Of a stretch of 64,000 nt of DNA, positions 26,069 through 32,853 are shown in pieces. The DNA is taken from assembly GCF_013402875.1 (NCBI RefSeq), contig NZ_CP058579.1:2604001-2668000 (forward strand), given 5' to 3'. The position numbers and the translations under genes are program-made. How positions within the stretch are numbered: the first letter of the stretch is position 1; every line of letters begins with the position of its first letter. Below the pieces are notes generated by a model. That model was not told where the DNA came from. It searched no databases and worked only from the letters and a program-made list of their open reading frames with translations. The DNA is from Halorarum salinum (GTDB lineage Archaea; Halobacteriota; Halobacteria; Halobacteriales; Haloferacaceae).

Positions 26069-26419
26069 TCACCCGAGATACGATACCCGGACGGCGCTCA
26101 CACCGTCCGGCGCGTCGAGTTCTACTTCGGTCCGGAGCGACTCCCGGACCGTCGAGCGCCAGCGCTCCGGGCCGCGACCCGGATATCGCGGGACCCCCTC
26201 CCGGACGAACACCCGCGGCTGGAGGTGGATCGGCGAGGGGCTCCCGTACTCGCCCTCGCCGCCCTCGACGTGCAGCCGTGCGCGCATCCGGGCGGAGAAC
26301 GGCGGCGTCACCCGGAGCACGGCCCGCCGGCGCCCGCGGTCGCGTGCCTCGACCGCGGCCACCACGTCGTCGGTCGTCACCGCGAGCGACTCGACGGCGC
26401 GGACGTCGTCGCCGGTCAC
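26069..26419 (-). CDS. conserved haloarchaeal protein of unknown function (116 aa)
   Basis: A 116-residue soluble protein reading through a beta/alpha-type pattern (ARDRGRRRAVLRVTPPFSARMRARLHVE, then ERWRSTVRESLRTEVEL). The GTG at 26419 sits one base after the stop codon of the upstream zinc-ribbon gene, and this close coupling supports it over the ATG at 26461, which would overlap that gene. No known motif is seen. The two genes are a likely operon. Confidence 0.5.
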   Translation of the reverse strand: MTGDDVRAVESLAVTTDDVVAAVEARDRGRRRAVLRVTPPFSARMRARLHVEGGEGEYGSPSPIHLQPRVFVREGVPRYPGRGPERWRSTVRESLRTEVELDAPDGVSAVRVSYLG

Positions 26420-26420
26420 G

Positions 26421-26540
26421 TCACTCGGCCGTCTCCCCCGCCCGTTCCAGCGCACCGCCACAGTTCGGGCAACTCGCCCGGTATGAGAGCACGCTCACCG
26501 TCCGGCGACACGCGCGGCACACGAAGGGGTCGCCCACCAT
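26421..26540 (-). CDS. mini zinc-ribbon protein (39 aa)
   Basis: A 39-residue ORF with FVCRACRR and CPNCGGALERAG, giving two CxxC pairs in a zinc ribbon as in DUF7129/rubrerythrin-like mini-proteins of Halobacteria. The start ATG is at 26540, and the stop is coupled to the start of the following gene by one base. Short length lowers confidence, but the CxxC spacing and codon choice fit a real gene. Function unknown. Confidence 0.65.
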   Translation of the reverse strand: MVGDPFVCRACRRTVSVLSYRASCPNCGGALERAGETAE

Positions 26541-26625
26541 CGAACGCGTGTTGGCCGCTCCGAGTGTTAAATGTTACCACGGAGGAACCACCGCGACTTT
26601 TACCGACTCCCCTGGTGGGGCCGGT

Positions 26626-27096
26626 ATGGCATACAGCTACGAACCCCACCACTTCGAGGACTTCGAGGAGGGCCAGACGTTCGAGAGCGTCGGCCGCACG
26701 GTCACCGAGTCGGACTTCGTGATGCACTCGGCGTTCACGGGCGACTGGACCGAGCTCCACACGAACGCCGACTACGCCGCGGACTCCCAGTTCGGCGAGC
26801 GCGTCGCACACGGGCCGATGACGTTCTCGCTCGCCACCGGGTTCGTCTATCGGTGCGGCTTCCTCGAACGCACGGTGATGGCGTTCCTCGGAATGAACTA
26901 CATGGACATCCCCGCCCCGGTGTACGACGGCGACACGATCTCGCTCGACATGGAGGTCACGGGGACCAAGCCGTTCTCCTCGCGCGAGGACGCCGGCCTC
27001 GTCGTCCTCGACACGGAGATGACCAATCAAGATGACGTAGTTGTGTTCGAAGGCGACATGAAATTCATGATCAAGCGAAGGGACTACTCTCCGTGA
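26626..27096 (+). CDS. MaoC-type (R)-enoyl-CoA hydratase with a replaced 3' end
   Basis: A 156-residue hot-dog hydratase. The segment FTGDWTELHTNADYA (about residues 39-53) carries the Asp and His of the hydratase-2 motif, and the reaction would hydrate (R)-enoyl-CoA in fatty acid or polyhydroxyalkanoate metabolism. Bases 26928-27023 are identical to 35436-35531. After that repeat, the codons to the stop are AT-richer (AATCAAGATGACGTAG) than the rest of the gene, and the last 20-odd residues differ from those encoded by the right-hand copy. So an island insertion seems to have swapped the native end for a homologous foreign end, keeping the gene functional. Confidence 0.85.
   Translation: MAYSYEPHHFEDFEEGQTFESVGRTVTESDFVMHSAFTGDWTELHTNADYAADSQFGERVAHGPMTFSLATGFVYRCGFLERTVMAFLGMNYMDIPAPVYDGDTISLDMEVTGTKPFSSREDAGLVVLDTEMTNQDDVVVFEGDMKFMIKRRDYSP
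26928..27023. repeat. 96-bp direct repeat, left island boundary
   Basis: Every base from 26928 to 27023 is identical to 35436-35531. The repeat lies inside the maoC coding sequence. Together with its right copy it brackets about 8.4 kb of accessory sequence, like an attachment site or a crossover region. Confidence 0.85.
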
Positions 27097-27168
27097 TCAG
27101 GGGACGCGAGTGAACACAGGAAGACGAAGGTGCGCGCGGAGAAAAGGTGCACATAATGGCCCAGCGGC

Positions 27169-27717
27169 ATGCTGCTTTCACATGAAGCCGGTCATTATGG
27201 CTGGCCACGGGCGCGATCACGTATCGTGGTCCTCTCCGAGAACCATCAGCTCGTGACGTGGCCGATCCTCGAGATCCATCCCCCCACGTTCCTCTCTTCA
27301 TCGCACTTTCACCGGGGCAGCTCCTCGTAGTCGGCCTGCTGAGTACGCTCATCGGGTTGAGCGCCATGCAAATCGCTCGTCAGTGGCGCATTGATGAACG
27401 AGCAGGATTTGCGGAGGGGACGACTGGGTCGGCCGCCGTTGTCGGCTCGGGTTCCTGTGGGTGCTGTGGCCCCCTTGTCGCGAAGATCGCGGTGCTAGCC
27501 GCCGGCCCCTCCGTAGCAGCGCCACTCTACTGGGTGTTCGTCGATTCCGCATCCCCTACCTCGCTCGCTCTTCATCGTTGCGAGTATCGTCCTGTTTACA
27601 GGGAGTTTGGTGTACTCGGTCGAATCGGCACGGAATCCCGATCAATCGACCCGATCGTTCCGGCTAATTGAGCAACGGCACCGGAAGAATGAGAATTCCG
27701 GTGATGAACGGGACTGA
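27169..27717 (+). pseudogene. broken Cys-rich small membrane protein
   Basis: Three overlapping frames form one protein. From ATG 27169 the first frame reads MLLSHEAGHYGW... to HPPTFL, then a shift near 27295 leads to LSPGQLLVVGLLSTLIGLSA, two membrane helices and the motif CGCCGPLVAK, then a second shift near 27560 leads to IVASIVLFTGSLVYSVESAR and the hydrophilic tail ending at TGA 27717. The two shifts cancel. The CGCCGP motif next to a helix recalls cysteine pairs in MerT-type metal transporters, but no family can be assigned. Two indel errors would also explain it. Confidence 0.6.
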
Positions 27718-27738
27718 AGCCAGAGATGTTGCCGGGAG

Positions 27739-28378
27739 TCAGCCACTGAACTCGTCGTACGAGACTGCTTCCTGGTCGACGATCGTCTGACTATCCGGCA
27801 CCTCGCCGTCGGGGGGCATACTCCCTTCGGCAGGGCCGCCGGGTTCGTCGACCACAATACGGCCGACCATCCCGAGCGACTTGTGGGGGATACAGAAGTA
27901 GTCGTACGTGCCCGCCGTCTCGAACGTGTGCTCGAACGTCGCGCCCTCCTCGCTCACCGTCCCGCTGTCCCACGCCTCCGCGCCCTCCGGGATGCGCGTC
28001 ACCTCGGCCGGCCCGTTGCCCTCCTGATACGCCGTGGAGGAGTGGCTTCCACTCTCGATCCGGAAGGTGACCGTCGTCCCCGATTCGACGAAGAGGCCGA
28101 TCGGATCGAAGTAGTATTCGCTCCCCCCCCGTCTCCATCGCGATCGTGTTCTCACCGCCGCCACCGCCGGTCTCAGTGGGGGTCCCGTCCTCGGTTCCCG
28201 TCGGTGTCTCCGTGAGCGTCTCCTCATCGGCTTCCGTGGGTGTCTCCCCGTTGGGTTCCGTCGGCGTGTCCTCGGCTGGTTCCTGGTCGTCCCCGTCGTT
28301 GCCGCCACAGCCCGCGAGGATGGTGATGCCTACTGTAGCGGTGGCGCTGCTGGCTTTGACGAATGTTCGTCTGAACAT
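27739..28378 (-). pseudogene. halocyanin-like cupredoxin lipoprotein, frameshifted
   Basis: The 5' part (start ATG 28378) has a lipoprotein signal (FRRTFVKASSAT, lipobox LAGC at Cys24) and a Thr/Glu/Gly-rich linker. The rest of the protein continues in another frame as a blue-copper domain, with copper-ligand pattern His (SGSHSS), then Cys-His and Met (YFCIPHKSLGMVG). The shift occurs at an eight-base run of C at 28123-28130 on the plus strand; seven would restore the frame. It is either a real frameshift, phase-variable tract or sequencing error. Halocyanins carry electrons outside the membrane. Confidence 0.8.
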
Positions 28379-28453
28379 CCCCGTGGGCCTTCGTGAGCGA
28401 GAGGGTTACTGGTTCTGGTGCGATTCTCGAAGGGCATGTGGGCGGAAGATCGA

Positions 28454-28791
28454 TTACTGGCGTTCGTCGGTGCCGACGTACTCGCCGCCGTATTTCGGAA
28501 AGAGGTCGTGAGCCCGAGGATGGGGGTCATCACGACGAATCCGGCAACGCCCAGCGCCTTTGCGCTCCCCGGCAGCGTCGGGGGGCCTCCCCCACCAGTA
28601 TCGCCCCCGCCGTCCCCGTCGACGGTAACCGTGCCTACCATGCCCGCCCCCTCGTGCGGGATACAGAAGTAGCCGTATTCGCCCTCGACCTCGAACGTAT
28701 GTTCGTACGTCTCGCCGCCGGCGATGCTTCCCTCCGGGTACGCATCCCGCGCCGCAGATTCTTGGCACGGAAACGAAAGATATCGGCTTGA
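28454..28791 (-). pseudogene. remnant of a second cupredoxin with C-terminal membrane anchor
   Basis: On the minus strand an open frame from 28791 reads ARDAYPEGSIAGGETYEHTF then YFCIPHEGAGMVGTVTV, the C-terminal half of a cupredoxin with its Cys-His-Met ligands, a Gly/Asp linker and a hydrophobic helix (LGVAGFVVMTPILGL). The sequence then continues in a different frame as FPKYGGEYVGTDERQ before TAA at 28454. A stop at 28792-28794 and the lack of a start show the N-terminus is missing. So it is truncated and frameshifted. It lies next to the first cupredoxin. Confidence 0.7.
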
Positions 28792-28960
28792 TCAGCCGGC
28801 ATTACCGCGTCGAAACCAGAGCATGGACGACCGTTCGGAACCGGGGGACGACGCCGAGAGTCCACGAGTAGCATCCCCTATCTGAGGAATCCCCGTGTTA
28901 ACGATCTCCCGCCTTTTTGGACGCTGAAGCCGTTTTACTCGCCACCCGAAAGGGTGAATT

Positions 28961-29560
28961 ATGACCAGAGACACATTACTCGAGCAAGTAGTTGGCGGGG
29001 AATCGCGTCGGTCGTTCCTGAAGAAGGGCACGCTGGCGACTGTCGGCGCCGGCGCCGCGGTGTCGGGCGCCGTCCACGCACAGGAGGACGACGCCGGTGG
29101 CGGCGGCCTCGACGACGAGTGGCAAGGGCTCATCTTCGCCAACGATTTCCAGCCCAACGCGCGGTTCACGTTCGTCTCGGGAGTCGTCGAGTGGACGCCC
29201 AATTACGGCGACGTACAGGATAGCTTCTTCGCGGACTACAACACCCGCATGATCCGGTGGCTGAACACCGGCGAGAACGACACCCTGTTCGTCGCCGAGG
29301 ACGCCAACGTCGGCCAGTACGACGAGGACGCCGGGTTCGTCACCGACGCCGACGACGACCCGAACCAGCCCCAGCTCTTCGAGATGAATCAGGACTGGAC
29401 GCCGTTCGGCGACAACGAGCGGCTCATCAACGTCAACGTCTCCCCCGTCGACGAGGATGAGGAGGATGCCATCCTCGAGAACGAGGATTGGTGGCTGGAC
29501 GACGGAGCCGACGACGGGACGGAAACCGGGACGCCCGGTACCGAGACGGACGGCGCCTGA
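28961..29560 (+). CDS. Tat-exported acidic protein of unknown function
   Basis: A 199-residue protein. Residues about 13-40 form a Tat signal with the twin arginines in SRRSFLKKG and an Ala-rich hydrophobic core ending near AVHAQEDD. The mature part is acidic and beta-rich in look (RFTFVSGVVEWTPNYGDVQDSF, then NTGENDTLFVAEDANVGQYDEDAG), ending in a Thr/Gly/Asp tail. I do not recognise the family. It is divergent from the cupredoxins, and the two membrane protein genes 60 bp downstream converge with it. The setting suggests a cell-surface or redox role. Confidence 0.7.
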   Translation: MTRDTLLEQVVGGESRRSFLKKGTLATVGAGAAVSGAVHAQEDDAGGGGLDDEWQGLIFANDFQPNARFTFVSGVVEWTPNYGDVQDSFFADYNTRMIRWLNTGENDTLFVAEDANVGQYDEDAGFVTDADDDPNQPQLFEMNQDWTPFGDNERLINVNVSPVDEDEEDAILENEDWWLDDGADDGTETGTPGTETDGA

Positions 29561-29620
29561 CTGACGGATCACGACCGCGGTCGCGGCTCCCAGTGGTCCC
29601 TTCTTTTCTCCTGCAGTTGA

Positions 29621-30262
29621 TCAATCCCCGCTTTCGGAGCGAAGCCGCCGGCCGAGGAAGGCGACGAACCCGCCGACGTAGCACGTCCCCCACGCGGCCA
29701 CGATCACCGCGCCGGCCGTGTTGAAGATCATGTCGGAGACGATGTCGTCGATCCCCATGACCGTGAGTGGGGCCTGTGTGCCGGTAATGCTGGCGAGCCC
29801 TCCGGAGGCGAACTCGAGGATCTCCCAGACGACGCCGGCCGCGAGGACGAACACAACGATGAAAACGGCTCTAAACTTCGACGGTACGTCGATATCGTCG
29901 GAGTGACGCTCAAACGCTCTGAGGGCGGCGTATCCCGTACCCGCAATGACCGTCGCGGAGATCGTGTGCGTGACGGAGTCGTACCACGGGAACCACGTAT
30001 AGGGGCCGAGCGAGCCGACGCTATGAAGGAAGACAGCAACGGTGATCCAGAGTACAAGTCCGGCATCCATCGAGTAGCCGTACTCCCGACGCAACAGGGC
30101 GGGGAGGAGGGTCACGGCCAATGCGAGACCCCCATTCGCCGCCATCCCGAACTGGAGCGTCGCGAGGCCGTAGAGGAGGATGCCCAACAGGACGAGCTGG
30201 AGGATCCGTCCGAATACGCGTTCCTGGGGGTCGGAGAACCCCAGGACGTCGCCCAGCGTCAT
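29621..30262 (-). CDS. DUF2238/YjdF-like membrane protein
   Basis: A 213-residue polytopic protein with about six helices. The segments WFPWYDSVTHTISATVIAG and AGVVWEILEF recall the conserved charged residues of the DUF2238/YjdF family, whose function is unknown. The ATG at 30262 overlaps the stop of the upstream gene by four bases (ATGA), so it is translationally coupled. It lies on the island, convergent with the Tat-exported acidic protein. Confidence 0.7.
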   Translation of the reverse strand: MTLGDVLGFSDPQERVFGRILQLVLLGILLYGLATLQFGMAANGGLALAVTLLPALLRREYGYSMDAGLVLWITVAVFLHSVGSLGPYTWFPWYDSVTHTISATVIAGTGYAALRAFERHSDDIDVPSKFRAVFIVVFVLAAGVVWEILEFASGGLASITGTQAPLTVMGIDDIVSDMIFNTAGAVIVAAWGTCYVGGFVAFLGRRLRSESGD

Positions 30263-30849
30263 GGCTTCTCGGGCGGGATCATCGGCCGCCCGGCCGATCC
30301 GACGTGCTCGACCCGGTCGAAGTACCACACGAAGACCCCTCCCACGACGAGTCCGACGGCCGTGACGAGGACGAAATCCCACTGGAGTTCGGTCTGCGAG
30401 CGCAGGAACCCCGTGCCGAGCCACCGGTCCGAGTAGAACTGGGCGACGGTCCAGAGCCCCTGGATCGCCATCGTCGTCAGGACGGCGAACCCGACCGTGA
30501 AGCGCCGGCTCATGTCGACTGGGGTGAACGCGTCGAGCTCGACGACCGCAATGAGGGCGAGCGATGCGACGGCGACATACCCCGCAATCTCGGGGTATGA
30601 GCCGAGTGTGCGAACGAGTACGGCGATGGCCGTAACCAGCAGAAGTGGCCATGGGGGCAGCATCGTCCCCTCGCCGGTCGACAAGGCGGGTACTACGGTC
30701 ACCGTGGCGATGACCAGCGCAAGCCCGCCCCAGAGGAGGGCACCCTTCCGGAAGCTCTCAACGACCGAAAGAGTCACGCTACCCGTGAGCACCCACCCGA
30801 GAACGGCGTTGATCCGCTTGCTGTGTGCGAGCCAAATGAACGATGCCAT
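30259..30849 (-). CDS. six-helix membrane protein of unknown function
   Basis: A 196-residue protein with about six predicted membrane helices (near residues 13-30, 35-56, 67-83, 88-106, 116-138, 157-177). The start at 30849 begins MASFIWLAHSKRINAVLGW; an earlier in-frame codon at 30927 adds a non-hydrophobic Ser-rich lead and is less likely. It shares an ATGA overlap with the DUF2238-like gene. The composition is less GC-biased than genes outside the island. No family recognised. Confidence 0.6.
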   Translation of the reverse strand: MASFIWLAHSKRINAVLGWVLTGSVTLSVVESFRKGALLWGGLALVIATVTVVPALSTGEGTMLPPWPLLLVTAIAVLVRTLGSYPEIAGYVAVASLALIAVVELDAFTPVDMSRRFTVGFAVLTTMAIQGLWTVAQFYSDRWLGTGFLRSQTELQWDFVLVTAVGLVVGGVFVWYFDRVEHVGSAGRPMIPPEKP

Positions 30850-31204
30850 GGCGAGATTATGAGAAGAAGACGAATAAACTCGGAGGAGACATTGACGGTT
30901 TGCACACCCACCGAACGGATGTTTCACAATCAGGGACGCGAAACGAACAGCGACTGCCTACTGAATACAGCCTCTGTAGTCAGCACGCTGCTTTTGGCAG
31001 GAACACGGTAGGTTCCTAGATCTCTCCTGCATACAGAGCGCGTATTCGCACGACAGCAGTCCAGGTACGTTACTTTTGGAATTATTTGATAGTGTGAGCG
31101 TACTCACTGTATCCGAATGATGCAAAGATGGAGGCTGTCCGCGACCGGCACGGCTGCTGGGCTTGGCGACCTATGCCCACCCCTTTGGATGCTCGTCTAC
31201 TGGG
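30850..31204. other. AT-richer intergenic stretch, repeat-bearing
   Basis: About 350 bp in the island with no convincing gene. It holds one copy of the ~100-bp repeat (30942-31062). Short open frames here lack codon bias and are judged random. Confidence 0.5.
30942..31062. repeat. island repeat, copy 1
   Basis: This copy holds an imperfect palindrome CTGAATACAG-CCT-CTGTAGTCAG (30961-30983) followed by GTAGGTT and ATACAGAGCGCGTATTCGCACGA. The full arrangement recurs at 31578-31682, and the palindrome plus its left flank at 32211-32256. Confidence 0.6.
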
Positions 31205-31474
31205 CTACCACTGCTGGCGCTTCCCGCTGTCCGGGCAGATGGTCGTCAGCTTCGCCGCCTTCATCCCCAGGTACCCACCGATGATAGCGCCAGGAACCGT
31301 CGCAGCAATCCCCGCACCTGCCGTAGCGATGCCGACTTACGCCCCAGCCCACGCGCCACCGGTGGCTCCGGCGAGAGTTGCACCGGCTACCCTGGAGTGA
31401 TGTTTAGTCGGGTCGAATTCATGGCCACATTCCTGGCAGACCGTCGTTCGAGTCGTCTTCGGTTTTCGAGCCAT
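31205..31474 (-). pseudogene. zinc-ribbon/glycine-zipper protein interrupted by TAA
   Basis: From ATG 31474 the frame reads MARKPKTTRTTVCQECGHEF, a CxxC start, then a Gly/Ala-rich stretch GATLAGATGGAWAGA, and meets TAA at 31337-31339. The same frame stays open beyond it, reading VGIATAGAGIAATVPGAIIGG to a C-terminal TICPDSGKRQQW and the true stop at 31205. So a protein of about 89 residues with two cysteine clusters flanking a glycine-zipper membrane helix is split by one nonsense codon. It is a recent pseudogene or a sequencing error. Confidence 0.65.
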
Positions 31475-31831
31475 GAGGTGTTTCTCAGGTAGAACTACGC
31501 TATCGCCGATTAACGTTATCAGCCCCCATCGATCGCCATCCGCATCGTAGGGTTCGTTTTGAACCGGAGGTACTCTCCGTGCTGAACTCACCCTTTGTGG
31601 TCAGCATTCGGATCGTCACAAGGACTGAGTAGGTTGAAACGCCCCTACAATGATACAGGGCGCGTATCGGGCACGAGGGCAGGCCGATGTGCCAAGTGAA
31701 TGTATCGCTAAGTACAGATAATCCAGTTAACGAGACGTGCAGTCAAAACGGGTTCCAAACTAACCGTTGGCCAACCGTCATAGTCAGAGACCTATCGTAT
31801 TGGAAGAGGAAGGGCAGTTCTATCGACTGGG
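31475..31831. other. intergenic stretch with island repeat copy 2
   Basis: Moderate-GC stretch without a clear gene. The repeat at 31578-31682 fills its centre. A possible short ORF between 31687 and 31974 is not supported by codon pattern. Confidence 0.45.
31578..31682. repeat. island repeat, copy 2
   Basis: Matches copy 1 throughout: CTGAACTCAC-CCT-TTGTGGTCAG (31582-31604), then GTAGGTT, then ATACAGGGCGCGTATCGGGCACGA. Spacing between the parts is nearly the same in both copies. Confidence 0.6.
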
Positions 31832-32080
31832 TTACTCTCCTTGTTGTACTTGGTGGATTTCCTCGGCGACGAGGCCGTGTGCCTCGCTGTGAACTTTCTC
31901 ACCCGTCTCTTTGTCAGGAGCTTCAAACAGGCAGAATACGGTACCTTCGTCCTCGTCGAACCAGTATTCCTTAAAGTTTGCATCGTACTGCTCCTGCGTT
32001 TCGAGGTCCTTCTGGTGGGCTTCAGCAACCTCTTCCGGGCTCGCATCAACGTTCTTATGGATGTCCATGAACAGTGGCAT
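31832..32080 (-). CDS. DUF4242 family protein
   Basis: An 82-residue protein of the DUF4242 (SCO4226 nickel-binding-like) family, small dimeric ferredoxin-fold proteins. The start PLFMDIHKNVDASPEEVAEAHQKD, the core YWFDEDEGTVFCLFEAPDKETGEKVHSEAHG and the length fit. The role is unknown; relatives bind metal at a His cluster, and His8 and the CLFEAP Cys are visible here. It lies alone in a poor-gene part of the island. Confidence 0.8.
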   Translation of the reverse strand: MPLFMDIHKNVDASPEEVAEAHQKDLETQEQYDANFKEYWFDEDEGTVFCLFEAPDKETGEKVHSEAHGLVAEEIHQVQQGE

Positions 32081-32210
32081 TGCCCACTAAAATAGCCCAC
32101 AGCAAGGGAATAACGTTCGGCCCTCTTGGTATCCATATAGTTCCTACCACAATGCAAGGACGATGAGAATGCAGGCCCACTTAGCGGCTGTTTCATCGCT
32201 GACGGCCGGA

Positions 32211-32256
32211 AACGAACGACGACCGTCTACTGCATACATCCTCTGTAGTCAGCAGG
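32211..32256. repeat. island repeat, copy 3 (partial)
   Basis: ACGAACGACGACCGTCTACT precedes CTGCATACAT-CCT-CTGTAGTCAG, matching the left flank and palindrome of copy 1. The right-hand half is not clearly present. Confidence 0.5.
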
Positions 32257-32817
32257 CCAGGTCTGTCAACTGTTGCGGGTTTCGACACGGCCCTCCGACC
32301 TCATACTCGATAGTCGACGAGATCCGCATTTCGAGCGTCACTGTCGACTTCCATCGCAGCCAGTGCGGATCCATCGGTCGCAAGAGACGAAGATCAAAGC
32401 GGAAAAAGAATCCGTCACAAGGAAAGAGGAAAGAAAAGAAGAGGAATAGCGGGAGGAAGTCGGAACCGAAGTGATCCCCGGCGACGCCTAACCGGCCTTT
32501 CCTTCTCCCCCATTCCACTTCCTGTTCCCTACCCAGTGAGGGCTCACCTTCTCCGTTCTCCCGCTCAGACGAGAAGTATCGCGAACTCGCCCCCCACCAG
32601 GATTACCTCGACCGGATTCACGTCCGGAGCTGCCTGCTTGGCGCCATCTCCATGTCCCGCTAATTCCGTTTCCGGCCGATAGAAGCTGATACAGCCGGTT
32701 AGAAGGATGTAGCCACCGGAACGATGCAACTGCATCCGGGTGTTCGCCAGTTCTCAAACCCGGTGGAAAGGACAGTTTTTCCCATATCGATACTAATGAA
32801 TTTCAATGTATCACTAG

Positions 32818-32831
32818 ATTAAATTTTTAAC
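32818..32831 (+). promoter_or_regulatory. box A of the secreted hydrolase gene
   Basis: ATTAAATTTTTAAC is a strong TATA box; transcription would start about 25 bp downstream, near 32848-32853, which supports the ATG at 32854 and a leaderless mRNA. Confidence 0.6.
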
Positions 32832-32853
32832 ACATCGGGTGTTAGCGACGGTC

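Larger units (their letters stand above)
32081..32838. other. long intergenic region, purine-rich tract and repeat
   Basis: About 760 bp. It contains palindrome copy 3 (32211-32256), a purine-rich run (roughly 32380-32465, GAAAGAGGAAAGAAAAGAAG-like), and an AT-rich promoter (TTAAATTTTTAA, 32818-32830) before the hydrolase gene. A run near 32562-32662 reads like a coding scrap (DEKYRELAPHQDYLDRIHV) but has no start and no intact frame. Confidence 0.5.

Noticed and set aside
31600-32480. CRISPR array in the repeat-bearing part of the island
   Set aside because: The repeats are too few, too long, irregularly spaced and not identical; no cas gene is present.
32562-32662. Coding-like scrap reading DEKYRELAPHQDYLDRIHV
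   Set aside because: There is no start codon or continuous frame, and no recognised relative; it may be debris of an older gene but cannot be supported as one.
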